DNA of 64,000 nt from an uncultured Roseicyclus sp. (GTDB taxonomy: Bacteria; Pseudomonadota; Alphaproteobacteria; Rhodobacterales; Rhodobacteraceae), in the NCBI GenBank assembly GCA_947494975.1, contig CANLXA010000005.1, positions 124,001 to 188,000 of the forward strand. Reading direction: 5' to 3'. Made by a program: the position numbers and the translations under genes. A model generated the notes under the pieces. The model was not told where the DNA came from. It did no database searches and saw only the letters and a program-made list of their open reading frames with translations. This document shows positions 8,607 to 17,722 of this stretch, piece after piece (within the stretch, counting starts at the first letter, position 1; the number at the start of each line of letters is the position of its first letter).

Positions 8607-9509
8607 TCACTCCGGCCTGCGGTCTCGGTCTCTATCCACGTCTCGATGCCTTTTTGACACCTGCCAGCCGGATTCCGCAAGGCGCGTTGCCGTGATCTCC
8701 GCAAGGGCAACCGACCTGTGGCGCCCGCCCGTGCATCCGAATGCAACCGTCAGGTGGCTTTTCCCCTCTTCGCGGAACGCCGGGAGGAGCAGATCGAGCA
8801 TCTGATCGATCTGCTCCCTGAAGGCTTCGAAACGCGCATCTTCGGCGATGTAGTCGCGCACGTCCTGATCGCGTCCGTCCTTGCGGCGCAGATCCTCATC
8901 CCAATGGGGATTGCGCAAGAAGCGGCAATCGAACACCAGATCCGCGCCCACCGGCAATCCGCGCCGGTAGGAGAAGGAGGTGAGCTGGATCGCCATGCCC
9001 GGCGCGCGATCCCGGGCAAAAATGCGACCGATCTCAGCGCGCGTGTCGTGGGGCGTCAGGTCGGTCGTGTCGATCAGGACACTGGCATTGCCCCGAAGCG
9101 GCGCCAGCATATCGCGTTCCATTGCAATGCCATCGGCCGGATCGGCATCGGGTGCCAGCGGGTGACGGCGGCGGGTTTCGGAATAGCGCCGCTGCAACGT
9201 GGCCGATTCGCAATCGATATAGACAAGATCCGTCGTGTAGGCGGGCTCCCCCTCAAGCCGCGCGAAGGCGGCGAGCAGCTCCTCGGCGCTGAAATCCCGT
9301 GTGCGCGGGTCGATGCCAAGGGCCAAGGGCCGGTCCGGGGGTGGCCCCTCCAGAAGGCGCGGCAACAGGCGGAGCGGCATGTTGTCGATCGCCTCGAACC
9401 CGAGATCCTCCAGGGCGTGGATCGCGGTGGAGCGCCCGGCCCCGGACGGGCCCGTGACGAAAACAACATGGGCGGAGGGGCGGTGTTGGTCCGGCATATG
9501 GTGTGACAT
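8607..9509 (-). CDS. rapZ: RNase adapter / nucleotide-binding protein RapZ (YvcJ)
   Basis: A 300-residue RapZ homologue. N-terminal P-loop TGPSGAGRST, then AIDNMP, RTRDF and a C-terminal domain with SFSYRRGLPVGADLVFDCRFLRNP and FGCTGGRHRSV, all highly conserved. In enterobacteria RapZ steers RNase E to the GlmZ sRNA to control GlcN6P synthase; in alphaproteobacteria the role is less defined. It lies 12 bases after hprK, in the usual hprK-rapZ-PTS order. A second ATG four codons in (MPDQHRP) is possible. Confidence 0.95.
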   Translation of the reverse strand: MSHHMPDQHRPSAHVVFVTGPSGAGRSTAIHALEDLGFEAIDNMPLRLLPRLLEGPPPDRPLALGIDPRTRDFSAEELLAAFARLEGEPAYTTDLVYIDCESATLQRRYSETRRRHPLAPDADPADGIAMERDMLAPLRGNASVLIDTTDLTPHDTRAEIGRIFARDRAPGMAIQLTSFSYRRGLPVGADLVFDCRFLRNPHWDEDLRRKDGRDQDVRDYIAEDARFEAFREQIDQMLDLLLPAFREEGKSHLTVAFGCTGGRHRSVALAEITATRLAESGWQVSKRHRDVDRDRDRRPE

Positions 9510-9521
9510 GTCCCGTAATGG

Positions 9522-9998
9522 TCAGACGGTGGCCCTGCCATGACGGATCAGGTGCAGGATCGCAGGGGCCAGCATCGGCTGCTGCGCGCCGAGGATCAAC
9601 TCCGCACTGGCCGCGCCCATTGTGACGCGCCGTCGCGGCGGCAGGCGATCGGGCTCCGCCCGGTTGAGATCAACGGCCAGCACCAACTGTGCCCGCTCGC
9701 AGATGGGGCCTGCGTTCAGCAGGCCAACGCCCCGCGCTTCGATCAGCGGAGGCGCCGCATCGGGCCGGACCAGTGTAATCTTGTTCCGGCTTGCGTCGAT
9801 CCACACCCCATCATCGGAGATCAGGTGGCATTCCAAACCCATCAAGGTGAGCGCGAGGCTCGATTTGCCCGACCCGGAGGCGCCGGATATCAAGATGCCC
9901 TTGTCGCCCAGGGCCACGGCGCTGGCGTGCAGGAAAAGGCGATCCCCCGTCCAGCCCGTCGCCCAATCCTCCAACGGTTCAGGCGCGGCGTTGCCCAT
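9522..9998 (-). CDS. hprK: HPr kinase/phosphorylase, short alphaproteobacterial form
   Basis: A 158-residue protein containing only the catalytic domain; the N-terminal half of the Firmicute enzyme (about 310 residues) is missing, as is usual in alphaproteobacteria. The P-loop is GASGSGKSSL, followed by the Asp-rich LISDDGVWID and by EARGVGLLN. It phosphorylates HPr on serine. It starts six bases after the chvG stop and is followed closely by rapZ, so stress sensing and PTS control are on one transcript. Confidence 0.93.
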   Translation of the reverse strand: MGNAAPEPLEDWATGWTGDRLFLHASAVALGDKGILISGASGSGKSSLALTLMGLECHLISDDGVWIDASRNKITLVRPDAAPPLIEARGVGLLNAGPICERAQLVLAVDLNRAEPDRLPPRRRVTMGAASAELILGAQQPMLAPAILHLIRHGRATV

Positions 9999-10004
9999 CA
10001 GACG

Positions 10005-11729
10005 TCAGATCGGCAGGCCGACGACAAACCGCGCGCCCAGGGGCTCGGAGGTGATGTCGGCTTCTGTGGGGCGGATATTCTCGGCCCAAATCACGCCGCC
10101 ATGGGCTTCGATGATCTGCTTTGAGATCGCGAGGCCTAGGCCGGAATGGTTGCCGAATTGCTGCACCGGGCGTTCGGAATAGAACCGGTTGAACACCTTG
10201 GTGAGGGCCTCTTCCGGGATGCCGGGGCCGGTATCCTCCACCACGATCAGCACCCGATTTTCACGCCGGCGGGTCCAGAGCCGCACCGCGTCGCCCTCCT
10301 CGCAGAATGAGATCGCGTTGCCCAGAAGGTTCACGAACACTTGGGCCAGCCGCCCTTCCAACCCGGCGATCCGGATTTCATCGGTCGGCAGATCGGTGAT
10401 GAACTCGACGCCCTGCTTGGCGGCCTCTTCAGCGTGGTAGTGGGACAGGTTTTCGAGGGTCTTGACGAGGTTGAACTCCTCTTCCTCCTCTTTCACCAGC
10501 TCGGAATCCAGCCGCGACGCATTGGAGATATCGCTCACCAGGCGGTCCAGCCGCCGCACATCATGTTCGATCACCTCGATCAGGCGGCCGCGCTGTTCAT
10601 CGGTTTTCGCAAATCCCAGCGTGCCGACGGCCGACCGCAGTGAGGCCAGCGGGTTCTTGATCTCGTGGCTGACATCGGCGGCGAATTGTTCGTTGCTGTC
10701 GATCCGGTCGTAAAGCGCGCCGACCATGCCCCTGAGGGCACCGGACAGGCGCCCGATCTCGTCGGGGCGCCCCGTCAGGTCGGGGATCCGCACACGGGTG
10801 GGGGACATCTTGCGGGCATTCTTGTCGCGGCCCAGTTCGGCGGCGGCCGACAGGTCAGACAGCGGGTTCGCGATGGTCGAGGCCAGAACCAGCGACAGGC
10901 CGATGCTGACCAGAAGCGCGACCACGAACATCTGCAGCAATTGCTCCTGCTCCACCCGGACCAGCAAATCGATCTCACCGGCGGCGGTTGTCACGACAAC
11001 GACACCAACGGGCCCGCCCGCGCCTTCGATGGGCGTTGCAGCGGCATAGACCGACCCGGTCGTGTCGGTGCCGCGTTGCAGGATCGTGGCCCCGCCAAGC
11101 GCCGCATCAACCAGCGCCGCGTGCGCCTCCGGCCCCGGCATCGAAACCTCCTGCGGCGTTCCGTTGCCAAGGACCTGCGACATGCCGTTCCAGATCCAGA
11201 TCAGGAAATCCGTGATCAGGAGCGTCTCACCCGGTTGCGCTTCCAGCCCGCGCACCGGGCGGGCCTCGCTGCGCGCGATGCTTTGCGTCGAGACAACCGG
11301 CACACTTTCGTTGGAGAACACGAAGATATCGACGCCATCCGACAGGCCGATGCGCGACAGGACGTCTTCCGCATCGATGCCATCGCCCGTCAGAAGGTTG
11401 GCCGGCGCCGTGGCGGGCAGGTTGGCCTCGAAAATATCGGCAATCAGCTGCGCCTCGACGGCCAGTGCCCGTTCGCGCTGCACCACCAGGCTGTCGCGGA
11501 ACGGGTTCAGCGCCAGAAATCCGATCCCGAGGATCAGGATGGCCAGCAGGTTGAACAGAATGATCTTGCGCGCCAGCGGAGACGAGTTCAGCGAGATGAA
11601 AGAACGCCGCGCACGGGCCGCGCGCAGTTCGCTTTCCAGACTCGCCTGCGGACGGTCCCAATCTTCGCCCAGAACAATATCCGCCCGCTCTGCGGCGCGG
11701 CGGTTGGTCATCGACACATCGGCTGGCAC
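10005..11729 (-). CDS. chvG: Sensor histidine kinase ChvG (ExoS)
   Basis: Membrane sensor kinase of the ChvG-ChvI pair that responds to acid/envelope stress in alphaproteobacteria. Order: DIVLGEDW near the N terminus, a first membrane helix (IILFNLLAILILGIGFLAL), a periplasmic sensing region, a second helix (FVVALLVSIGLSLVLA), HAMP, the H box FAADVSHEIKNPLASLRSA, N box NLLGNAISF, and G boxes VEDTGPGIPEE and HSGLGLAIS. I take the GTG at 11729 because AGGGG lies seven bases upstream; ATG at 11711 has no evident ribosome-binding site and would remove six residues. It follows chvI by ten bases. Confidence 0.95.
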   Translation of the reverse strand: MPADVSMTNRRAAERADIVLGEDWDRPQASLESELRAARARRSFISLNSSPLARKIILFNLLAILILGIGFLALNPFRDSLVVQRERALAVEAQLIADIFEANLPATAPANLLTGDGIDAEDVLSRIGLSDGVDIFVFSNESVPVVSTQSIARSEARPVRGLEAQPGETLLITDFLIWIWNGMSQVLGNGTPQEVSMPGPEAHAALVDAALGGATILQRGTDTTGSVYAAATPIEGAGGPVGVVVVTTAAGEIDLLVRVEQEQLLQMFVVALLVSIGLSLVLASTIANPLSDLSAAAELGRDKNARKMSPTRVRIPDLTGRPDEIGRLSGALRGMVGALYDRIDSNEQFAADVSHEIKNPLASLRSAVGTLGFAKTDEQRGRLIEVIEHDVRRLDRLVSDISNASRLDSELVKEEEEEFNLVKTLENLSHYHAEEAAKQGVEFITDLPTDEIRIAGLEGRLAQVFVNLLGNAISFCEEGDAVRLWTRRRENRVLIVVEDTGPGIPEEALTKVFNRFYSERPVQQFGNHSGLGLAISKQIIEAHGGVIWAENIRPTEADITSEPLGARFVVGLPI

Positions 11730-11739
11730 GGTCCGGCCC

Positions 11740-12441
11740 CTATTCTTCGTTGTAGCGGTAGCCGATGCCGTAGAGCGTTTCGATGGCCGAGAAATCATCA
11801 TCGACCGAGCGCATTTTCTTGCGCAGACGTTTGATATGGCTGTCGATGGTGCGATCATCGACATAGACCTGCTCATCGTAGGCCACATCCATCAACTGGT
11901 CGCGGCTTTTCACGAAGCCCGGGCGTTGTGCCAGCGCCTGAAGGAGCAGAAATTCGGTGACGGTTAGGGTCACGTCGCGGCCCTTCCAGCTGACGGCGTG
12001 GCGCAGCGGATCCATCTGAAGATCGCCACGGTCGAGGATCGTGCTTTCCTCGGGCGCGCCGGCGGCGTCGGACGCAATCGCGTCCTGGCGGCGCAGGATC
12101 GAGCGGATGCGTTCCACCAGAAGACGCTGCGAAAACGGCTTGCGCACGTAATCGTCCGCGCCCATCCGCAGGCCCATCAGTTCATCGATCTCGTCATCCT
12201 TGGAGGTGAGGAAGATCACCGGCATCTGGGATTTCTGGCGCAGGCGTTGCAACAGATCCATGCCATCCATGCGCGGCATCTTGATGTCGAAGACACCCAG
12301 ATCCGGCAATTTGCGGTTGAACGCGTCCAAGGCGGACTGTCCATCATTGTATGTTTCTACGTCGAAACCCTCTGCCTCCAGGGTCATCGACACGGACGTC
12401 AGGATATTCCTGTCGTCATCGACAAGTGCGATACGCGCCAT
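11740..12441 (-). CDS. chvI: DNA-binding response regulator ChvI
   Basis: OmpR-family regulator of 233 residues. Receiver domain (1-120) with acidic pocket VDDD, phospho-acceptor Asp in [12 protein letters not shown], and conserved FLTSKD and RKPFS. The C-terminal winged helix includes [11 protein letters not shown] and [11 protein letters not shown]. It is the first gene of the stress/PTS series and is divergent from pckA, a known ChvI-linked gene in Agrobacterium/Sinorhizobium. A GAGG lies about nine bases before the ATG. Confidence 0.96.
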   Translation of the reverse strand: MARIALVDDDRNILTSVSMTLEAEGFDVETYNDGQSALDAFNRKLPDLGVFDIKMPRMDGMDLLQRLRQKSQMPVIFLTSKDDEIDELMGLRMGADDYVRKPFSQRLLVERIRSILRRQDAIASDAAGAPEESTILDRGDLQMDPLRHAVSWKGRDVTLTVTEFLLLQALAQRPGFVKSRDQLMDVAYDEQVYVDDRTIDSHIKRLRKKMRSVDDDFSAIETLYGIGYRYNEE

Positions 12442-12808
12442 CGGTCATGTCCTCGATTACTGCTCGGTTCTTTATTTTTTCCGGCAGCTTCCAGTTTTTA
12501 GGCCAGAGAATCAATCACAAATCCCCCGCTGACCCGACGGGGCGCCTGGAGTGTGGCGAATTTGCGTTAATGGAGCGTGAATGAGTGTGGCGAAAATTGG
12601 GCACCTGCCCTTCGATTGGGCCGTTGCGGCGAAAATCTGCCGTGCGAAACAATATTTCGCGGTGATGGCGCTAATGGTTGCGCTAACTGTGCGTTCACGT
12701 CCTGTTCAGCCTCAAAAACGTCATGTTATAGCGGTGCTATGGCGCGGCATGTCTGCCGTGTCCGCATTCAAAGTCGGGCCGATCTGGCCCATCAGGAGCA
12801 TCCGAACC
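12442..12808. promoter_or_regulatory. chvI-pckA divergent regulatory region
   Basis: The 367 bases hold no credible gene; the open frame running through them into pckA lacks coding character. They are unusually repetitive: a direct repeat GCGCTAA-N5-GCGCTAA at 12668-12686, a variant GCGTTAA at 12564-12570, and a perfect inverted repeat GCGAAA-N5-TTTCGC at 12644-12660. The 12-base spacing of the direct repeat fits tandem binding of an OmpR-type regulator such as ChvI. This is inference only. Confidence 0.5.
12705..12732 (+). promoter_or_regulatory. pckA: Candidate pckA promoter
   Basis: TTCAGC and TATAGC separated by 16 bases lie 77 bases before the pckA ATG and just downstream of the GCGCTAA direct repeats. 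The match to a sigma-70 promoter is modest. Confidence 0.3.
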
Positions 12809-14404
12809 ATGACCCAAGGCCGCGTGAATCCCGCCCACACGCTTGAACAACAAGGCATTACGGGGCTCGGCTCGGTCTATTACAACCTGCTGGAACCCGC
12901 TCTGATGGAGGCCGCGGTGACGCGCGGCGAGGGGCGGATCGGCAAGGGCGGCACGTTCCTGGTGTCCACCGGTCAATTCACCGGCCGCTCGCCTAACGAC
13001 AAGTTCGTCGTGCGCACGCCCGAGGTTGAAGACACGATCTGGTGGGACAACAACGCGCCGATGGCGCCGGACGCCTTTGATCGCCTGCACGCCGATATGC
13101 TGGCCCATATGGAGGGCGGCGATTACTTCGTGCAGGATCTTTATGGCGGCGCCGATCCAGATCATCGCCTGGATGTGCGGGTGGTCAGCGAGTTGGCCTG
13201 GCACAATCTGTTCATCCGTCACCTCCTGCGCCGTCCCGATGCCGATGAACTGGCGACGTTCGTGCCCGAATTCACCATCATCAACTGCCCCAGCTTCAAG
13301 GCGGACCCGGCGCGCCACGGCTGCAATTCCGAAACCGTCATCGCGCTCAATTTCGAGAAGAAGCTGATCCTGATCGGCAACACGGAATATGCCGGTGAGA
13401 ACAAGAAATCCGTTTTCACCCTGCTCAACTACATCCTGCCCGAAAAGGGTGTGATGGCGATGCATTGCTCGGCCAATCACGCCATTGGCGACCCGGACGA
13501 TGCCGCCGTCTTCTTCGGCCTCAGCGGCACGGGCAAGACGACCCTTTCCGCCGATCCCGGTCGCACGCTGATCGGGGATGACGAACATGGCTGGTCCGAA
13601 ACCGGCACCTTCAATTTCGAAGGCGGCTGCTACGCAAAAACCATCAACCTGAGCGAAGAGGCGGAGCCCGAGATCTTCGCCACAACCCGCAAGTTCTCCA
13701 CCGTGATCGAAAACATGGTCTATGACCCCGACACGCTGGAGCTCGATTTCGACGATGACAGCCTGACGGCGAACACCCGCTGCGCCTACCCGCTCGACAT
13801 GATCTCGAACGCATCGGCCACCGGCCTTGGCGGGCATCCGAAAAACATCGTCATGCTGACCTGCGATGCCTTCGGCGTTCTGCCCCCGATTGCCCGGCTG
13901 ACGCCCGCGCAGGCGATGTACCACTTCCTGTCGGGCTTCACCGCGAAGGTCGCGGGCACCGAGCGCGGCGTGACCGAACCCACCCCCACCTTCTCCACCT
14001 GCTTCGGCGCGCCGTTCATGCCGCGCCGGCCGGAGGTCTATGGCGACCTGCTGCGCGAGAAGATCAGCACCCATGGCGCAACCTGCTGGCTGGTGAATAC
14101 CGGCTGGACGGGCGGCGCGTTCGGCACCGGCTCCCGGATGCCGATCAAGGCCACCCGCGCGCTGCTGACGGCGGCCCTCGACGGCACGCTGAACCGCGGA
14201 AAGTTCCGCAAGGATCCGCATTTCGGCTTCGAGGTGCCCACGACCTGCCCCGGCTGTGACGATGATCTGCTTGATCCGCGCGGCACCTGGGCCGATGGCG
14301 CGGGCTATGACCAGCAGGCGCAAAAGCTCGTCCAGATGTTCTCGGATAACTTCGCGCAATACGTCGCCCATATCGACGAAGACGTGCGCGCCGCCGCGAT
14401 CTGA
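12809..14404 (+). CDS. pckA: Phosphoenolpyruvate carboxykinase (ATP)
   Basis: Converts oxaloacetate and ATP to PEP, the entry to gluconeogenesis from acyl-CoA or organic acids. 531 residues, the usual length. Substrate motif [13 protein letters not shown], metal-binding MHCSANHA, kinase-1a loop [14 protein letters not shown], kinase-2 GDDEHGW, and [12 protein letters not shown] are all present. ATG 12809 is chosen because AGGAG lies ten bases upstream and translation begins at the conserved region; the open frame extends 228 bases further but without coding features. It is divergent from chvI and followed by its own terminator. Confidence 0.97.
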   Translation: MTQGRVNPAHTLEQQGITGLGSVYYNLLEPALMEAAVTRGEGRIGKGGTFLVSTGQFTGRSPNDKFVVRTPEVEDTIWWDNNAPMAPDAFDRLHADMLAHMEGGDYFVQDLYGGADPDHRLDVRVVSELAWHNLFIRHLLRRPDADELATFVPEFTIINCPSFKADPARHGCNSETVIALNFEKKLILIGNTEYAGENKKSVFTLLNYILPEKGVMAMHCSANHAIGDPDDAAVFFGLSGTGKTTLSADPGRTLIGDDEHGWSETGTFNFEGGCYAKTINLSEEAEPEIFATTRKFSTVIENMVYDPDTLELDFDDDSLTANTRCAYPLDMISNASATGLGGHPKNIVMLTCDAFGVLPPIARLTPAQAMYHFLSGFTAKVAGTERGVTEPTPTFSTCFGAPFMPRRPEVYGDLLREKISTHGATCWLVNTGWTGGAFGTGSRMPIKATRALLTAALDGTLNRGKFRKDPHFGFEVPTTCPGCDDDLLDPRGTWADGAGYDQQAQKLVQMFSDNFAQYVAHIDEDVRAAAI

Positions 14405-14436
14405 TCGGGGCAGGAGCCCCCGCGCTTGAGAATGCA

Positions 14437-14474
14437 GGGCTGGTGGTTATCTATCCACCAGCCCTTTCATTTTG
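14437..14474 (+). terminator. Terminator after pckA
   Basis: GGGCTGGTGG and CCACCAGCCC form a 10-bp stem with an eight-base loop, followed by TTTCATTTT. It lies 33 bases after the pckA stop. Confidence 0.85.
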
Positions 14475-14486
14475 ATCGGAGGCCCG

Positions 14487-15035
14487 ATGCTGGCCCGACT
14501 CCTTGTTGCCGCGTTCCTGCTGATGCCCTCCGCACTGGTCGCGCAATCCGACGCGTCGAACCCCCGCATCGGTCCCGCGATTTCAGAGCTCATCTACGGC
14601 GCCTATTGCGCGCAAGAGCCCGAGCGTGAGGACCCGGCCCCCGAAACCGCCACCGGCACCATCAACATCGTGCCCGCGCTCCCCGATTTCGCCTTCCGCA
14701 CCAAGATCGTCCCGGCGGAAATCGGCATCGGCTTCGGCGTGCTGGCCCAGACGCAACCGGGCCTGGCCCTTGGTCCCGTCACGGTGACAGTGACCCATCC
14801 GCCCTACCCCGACACCGGGATCGAGGTGGAGCGCTGGCAGACCGATATCGATGATCTGAGCCCCAGCCTGATGGGGTTCAGCTTCGACAATGCCAATGAA
14901 TTGCTCCTGGGCGAATGGACGTTCTCGGCCCACACAATCGACGGGGAAGAGCTGTTTCACATATCCTTCGAGGTCGTGGCGCCCGAATTGATGCCGCAGG
15001 TCATCTCGTCCTGTTTCGGATCCTTCATGTCCTGA
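14487..15035 (+). CDS. Secreted protein, DUF3859-like
   Basis: A 182-residue protein with a signal peptide (LARLLVAAFLLMPSALVAQS) and a beta-rich body containing ELIYGAYC, IVPAEIGIGFGV and DGEELFHISFEV. This resembles DUF3859 periplasmic proteins of unknown function. Cys in YGAYC and in the C-terminal SSCFGSF could form a disulphide. ATG 14487 is preferred over TTG 14472 because CGGAGG precedes it. It follows the pckA terminator, so it has its own promoter; it converges with the TauE gene. Confidence 0.6.
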   Translation: MLARLLVAAFLLMPSALVAQSDASNPRIGPAISELIYGAYCAQEPEREDPAPETATGTINIVPALPDFAFRTKIVPAEIGIGFGVLAQTQPGLALGPVTVTVTHPPYPDTGIEVERWQTDIDDLSPSLMGFSFDNANELLLGEWTFSAHTIDGEELFHISFEVVAPELMPQVISSCFGSFMS

Positions 15036-15041
15036 CCGGGC

Positions 15042-15815
15042 TCAGCCGAAGATCCCGCGGCGCACAAGGTTCACCCCCGCCACCACCAGCACGATCAGCG
15101 TGATCTTGCGGAACAGGTCCGCGTTGAGCCGGTCCCCCAACCAGAACCCGATGCGCATGCCCAGGAAGGCCGGGATCAGGAGCAGCGCCGAAAACGGCCC
15201 GGTGGAGGTGTTCAGAACCCCCGATTGCAGATGGCCAAGCACAAGGCTCACCGCGCCGAGGGAATAGACAACCCCCTGCACCAGCATCTGGCGGGCCTTG
15301 GGCGTTTCCAGTGCGATCAGATAGAGGACCGTGGGCGGCCCCCACGTCCCCGTGAACCCGCCGAGGGACCCGGCCAGGCCACCGATGCCCCACTCCGCCA
15401 CACGGCGGCGGTGCGGCGGGATGTGAAACCGGATGCCGAACAGCTGGATCAACGACAGGGTCACAACCGGGATCCCGAGGATCAGGTAGAACACCCGCTC
15501 AGGCACCAGCGTGATGAATTGCGCCACGATCAGGATCATCACGCAAACGATCAGGATGTAGCGCCAATGCTCCTGCATCGCGTCCCAGATATCGGCGCGG
15601 GTATGGCGGGTGACTTGCTGGATATTGGTGAACAGTGCCGGCAGGATCACACCGGCCACGGCCACCAGCGGGTCAAGAAACAGCGATAGGCCGGACATGA
15701 TGATCAGCGGCAAGGCAAAGCCCACCGCGCCCTTCACCACGCCGGCGATCAGGGAGACGGCGAAGGCGGCGGCGAAGGCCCAGAGGGGCATCAAAGAGGC
15801 CAGATCGGAGATCAT
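15042..15815 (-). CDS. Sulfite exporter TauE/SafE family protein
   Basis: A 257-residue integral membrane protein with about eight helices. Family marks are the first-helix GVVKGAVGFALPLI and the repeated GGLAGSLGGFTGTWGPP motif of the second half, typical of the duplicated TauE/SafE fold. Members export or import organosulfur anions, sulfite or sulfolactate, but the substrate cannot be told here. ATG 15815 has AGAAGG five bases upstream; the open frame extends to 15899 but is not family-like there. Confidence 0.88.
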   Translation of the reverse strand: MISDLASLMPLWAFAAAFAVSLIAGVVKGAVGFALPLIIMSGLSLFLDPLVAVAGVILPALFTNIQQVTRHTRADIWDAMQEHWRYILIVCVMILIVAQFITLVPERVFYLILGIPVVTLSLIQLFGIRFHIPPHRRRVAEWGIGGLAGSLGGFTGTWGPPTVLYLIALETPKARQMLVQGVVYSLGAVSLVLGHLQSGVLNTSTGPFSALLLIPAFLGMRIGFWLGDRLNADLFRKITLIVLVVAGVNLVRRGIFG

Positions 15816-15988
15816 ATCGCCTTCTAGTCTCTCCGGCATCCGCCCGCATCCGCAAACTGGCCGCGACATTTTTGTGCGTGTTGCGACGCGGTGCAGCATT
15901 TTTGTTGCGCTGCACCTGCAAACGCCCTACCTCTCCCACGACGCCATTCCGGCCCCGTGACTGACGCCCGCCGCAGGAGGATGCTATC

Positions 15989-17674
15989 ATGCCCCGTGAC
16001 GCCCATAACACGACCGAGACGCCCGTGATTCTTCCTGATCTGCTGGCCCTGACCGGCGCGGCCATTGGCCCCGCCCAAGCGCTTCTGGACACCGCCAAGG
16101 CCCGTCTCCGCGCGGAGCTCACCGTCGATGGCCGCGTCTCGGCCACGCTGATCGAGGACAACCAGACCGCCGCCCACGGACTCGCCTGGCTCGCGACCTA
16201 TGTCGAGGCCCTGCGCGAGATGCACGGATGGGCCGAACGGCTGCAAGCCGATGGCAAATTCGGCGAGGTTGAACAGCTGATCCTGCAGATCGCCTTTGGC
16301 GAATATCTCTGGCAGATGTATGGCGGCCTGCCGATGAACCAGGGCGAGATTCTCCGACCCCAGGATATGGGTCTGACGCAGGATGACCAGCGCGCCATGA
16401 TGGATGATGCCGTCATGACGCTGACGGGGTCCGGCAATACCCAAGCCGCGCGCACGCGGTTGGTGGAGCTGATGCATGACCGCACCGCCGAGACCACGGT
16501 CGGAAACTGCGGTCTGGATGACGAGCTGGAGATGATCCGCGAGCAATTCCGCCGCTATGCCGTGGACCGCGTGATCCCCGACGCCCATGACTGGCACCTC
16601 AAGGATGAGCTGATCCCGATGGAGATCATCGAAGAACTGGCCGAGATGGGCGTTTTCGGCCTCACCATCCCCGAAGAACATGGCGGCTTCGGCCTGTCGA
16701 AAGCCTCGATGTGCGTCGTCTCCGAAGAACTCTCGCGCGGATATATCGGCGTCGGCTCGCTGGGAACGCGGTCCGAGATTGCGGCCGAACTGATCCTGTC
16801 CGGCGGCACCGAGGAACAGAAAGCCAAATGGCTCCCCGGTCTCGCCTCGGGGGAGATCCTGCCGACGGCTGTCTTCACCGAACCCAACACCGGCTCCGAC
16901 CTCGGGTCGCTGCGGACCAAGGCGGTGAAGGACACCAACGGCGATTGGGTCCTCAACGGCAACAAGACGTGGATCACCCACGCCGCCCGCACCCATGTGA
17001 TGACGGTTCTGGCCCGCACGGTGCCGGACACGGACAATTACAAAGGCCTGTCGATGTTCCTGGCCGAAAAGACCCCCGGCAGCGATGAGGCGCCGTGGCA
17101 GGACGCGGGCATTTCCGGCGGTGAGATCGAAGTGCTCGGTTACCGCGGCATGAAGGAATACACGGTCAATTTCGACGATTTCAAAGTGAAGGGTGAAAAC
17201 CTTCTGGGCGGCGAAGAAGGCCAGGGTTTCAAGCAGCTCATGCAGACCTTCGAGAGCGCCCGCATCCAGACCGCCGCGCGGGCCATCGGTGTGGCGCAAT
17301 CGGCGCTCGACGCGGGCATGCAATACGCCCAGGACCGCAAGCAATTCGGCAAGGCGCTCATCAATTTCCCCCGCGTCTCGGGCAAGCTCGCCATGATGGC
17401 GGTCGAGATCATGGTGGCCCGTCAGCTCACCTATTTCTCCGCCCGCGAAAAGGACAATGACCGTCGCTGCGATCTGGAGGCCGGAATGGCCAAGCTCCTC
17501 GGCGCCCGCGTGGCGTGGGCGGCGGCCGACAATGCCCTGCAAATCCACGGCGGCAACGGCTTCGCGCTGGAATACGGCATCTCCCGCATTCTGTGTGATG
17601 CGCGCATTCTCAATATCTTTGAAGGCGCCGCCGAAATTCAGGCCCAGGTCATCGCGCGGCGTCTGCTCGGCTGA
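15989..17674 (+). CDS. mcd: (2S)-Methylsuccinyl-CoA dehydrogenase (acyl-CoA dehydrogenase family)
   Basis: A 561-residue FAD acyl-CoA dehydrogenase with an unusually long N-terminal extension (about 1-170) before the normal 380-residue core. That architecture and length match Mcd of the ethylmalonyl-CoA pathway, which converts methylsuccinyl-CoA to mesaconyl-CoA. Core marks: VFTEPNTGSDLGSLRTKA, GNKTWITHAART, GIAQS-like GVAQSALDAGMQYAQDRKQFG and IHGGNGFALEYGISRI. GGAGGATGCTATC precedes the ATG. Electrons would go to EtfBA encoded at 3.3 kb, and B12-dependent mutases of the pathway need the adenosyltransferase at 1.3 kb. Specificity is inferred from architecture. Confidence 0.87.
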   Translation: MPRDAHNTTETPVILPDLLALTGAAIGPAQALLDTAKARLRAELTVDGRVSATLIEDNQTAAHGLAWLATYVEALREMHGWAERLQADGKFGEVEQLILQIAFGEYLWQMYGGLPMNQGEILRPQDMGLTQDDQRAMMDDAVMTLTGSGNTQAARTRLVELMHDRTAETTVGNCGLDDELEMIREQFRRYAVDRVIPDAHDWHLKDELIPMEIIEELAEMGVFGLTIPEEHGGFGLSKASMCVVSEELSRGYIGVGSLGTRSEIAAELILSGGTEEQKAKWLPGLASGEILPTAVFTEPNTGSDLGSLRTKAVKDTNGDWVLNGNKTWITHAARTHVMTVLARTVPDTDNYKGLSMFLAEKTPGSDEAPWQDAGISGGEIEVLGYRGMKEYTVNFDDFKVKGENLLGGEEGQGFKQLMQTFESARIQTAARAIGVAQSALDAGMQYAQDRKQFGKALINFPRVSGKLAMMAVEIMVARQLTYFSAREKDNDRRCDLEAGMAKLLGARVAWAAADNALQIHGGNGFALEYGISRILCDARILNIFEGAAEIQAQVIARRLLG

Positions 17675-17682
17675 CGCCCTGC

Positions 17683-17722
17683 TTGACCGGTCGGTATGGC
17701 GGGGCGCATACTTCGCCATACC
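17683..17722 (+). promoter_or_regulatory. Promoter with overlapping operator-like inverted repeat, abutting the ATPase start
   Basis: TTGACC (17683-17688) and CATACT (17707-17712) with an 18-base spacer form a plausible promoter. A perfect 9-bp inverted repeat, GGTATGGCG (17693-17701) and CGCCATACC (17714-17722), brackets the -10 element and ends directly at ATG 17723. Transcription would begin at or a few bases before the ATG, implying a leaderless message controlled by a repressor. No ribosome-binding site is visible. Related sequence recurs just past the end of the gene. Confidence 0.5.

Noticed and set aside
12581-12808. In-frame 76-codon extension of pckA
   Set aside because: No similarity to the PckA N terminus, and a strong ribosome-binding site precedes ATG 12809; the DNA is the promoter region.
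12737-14371. A 544-codon open frame antisense to pckA
   Set aside because: Shadow of pckA codon bias with no recognisable domain.
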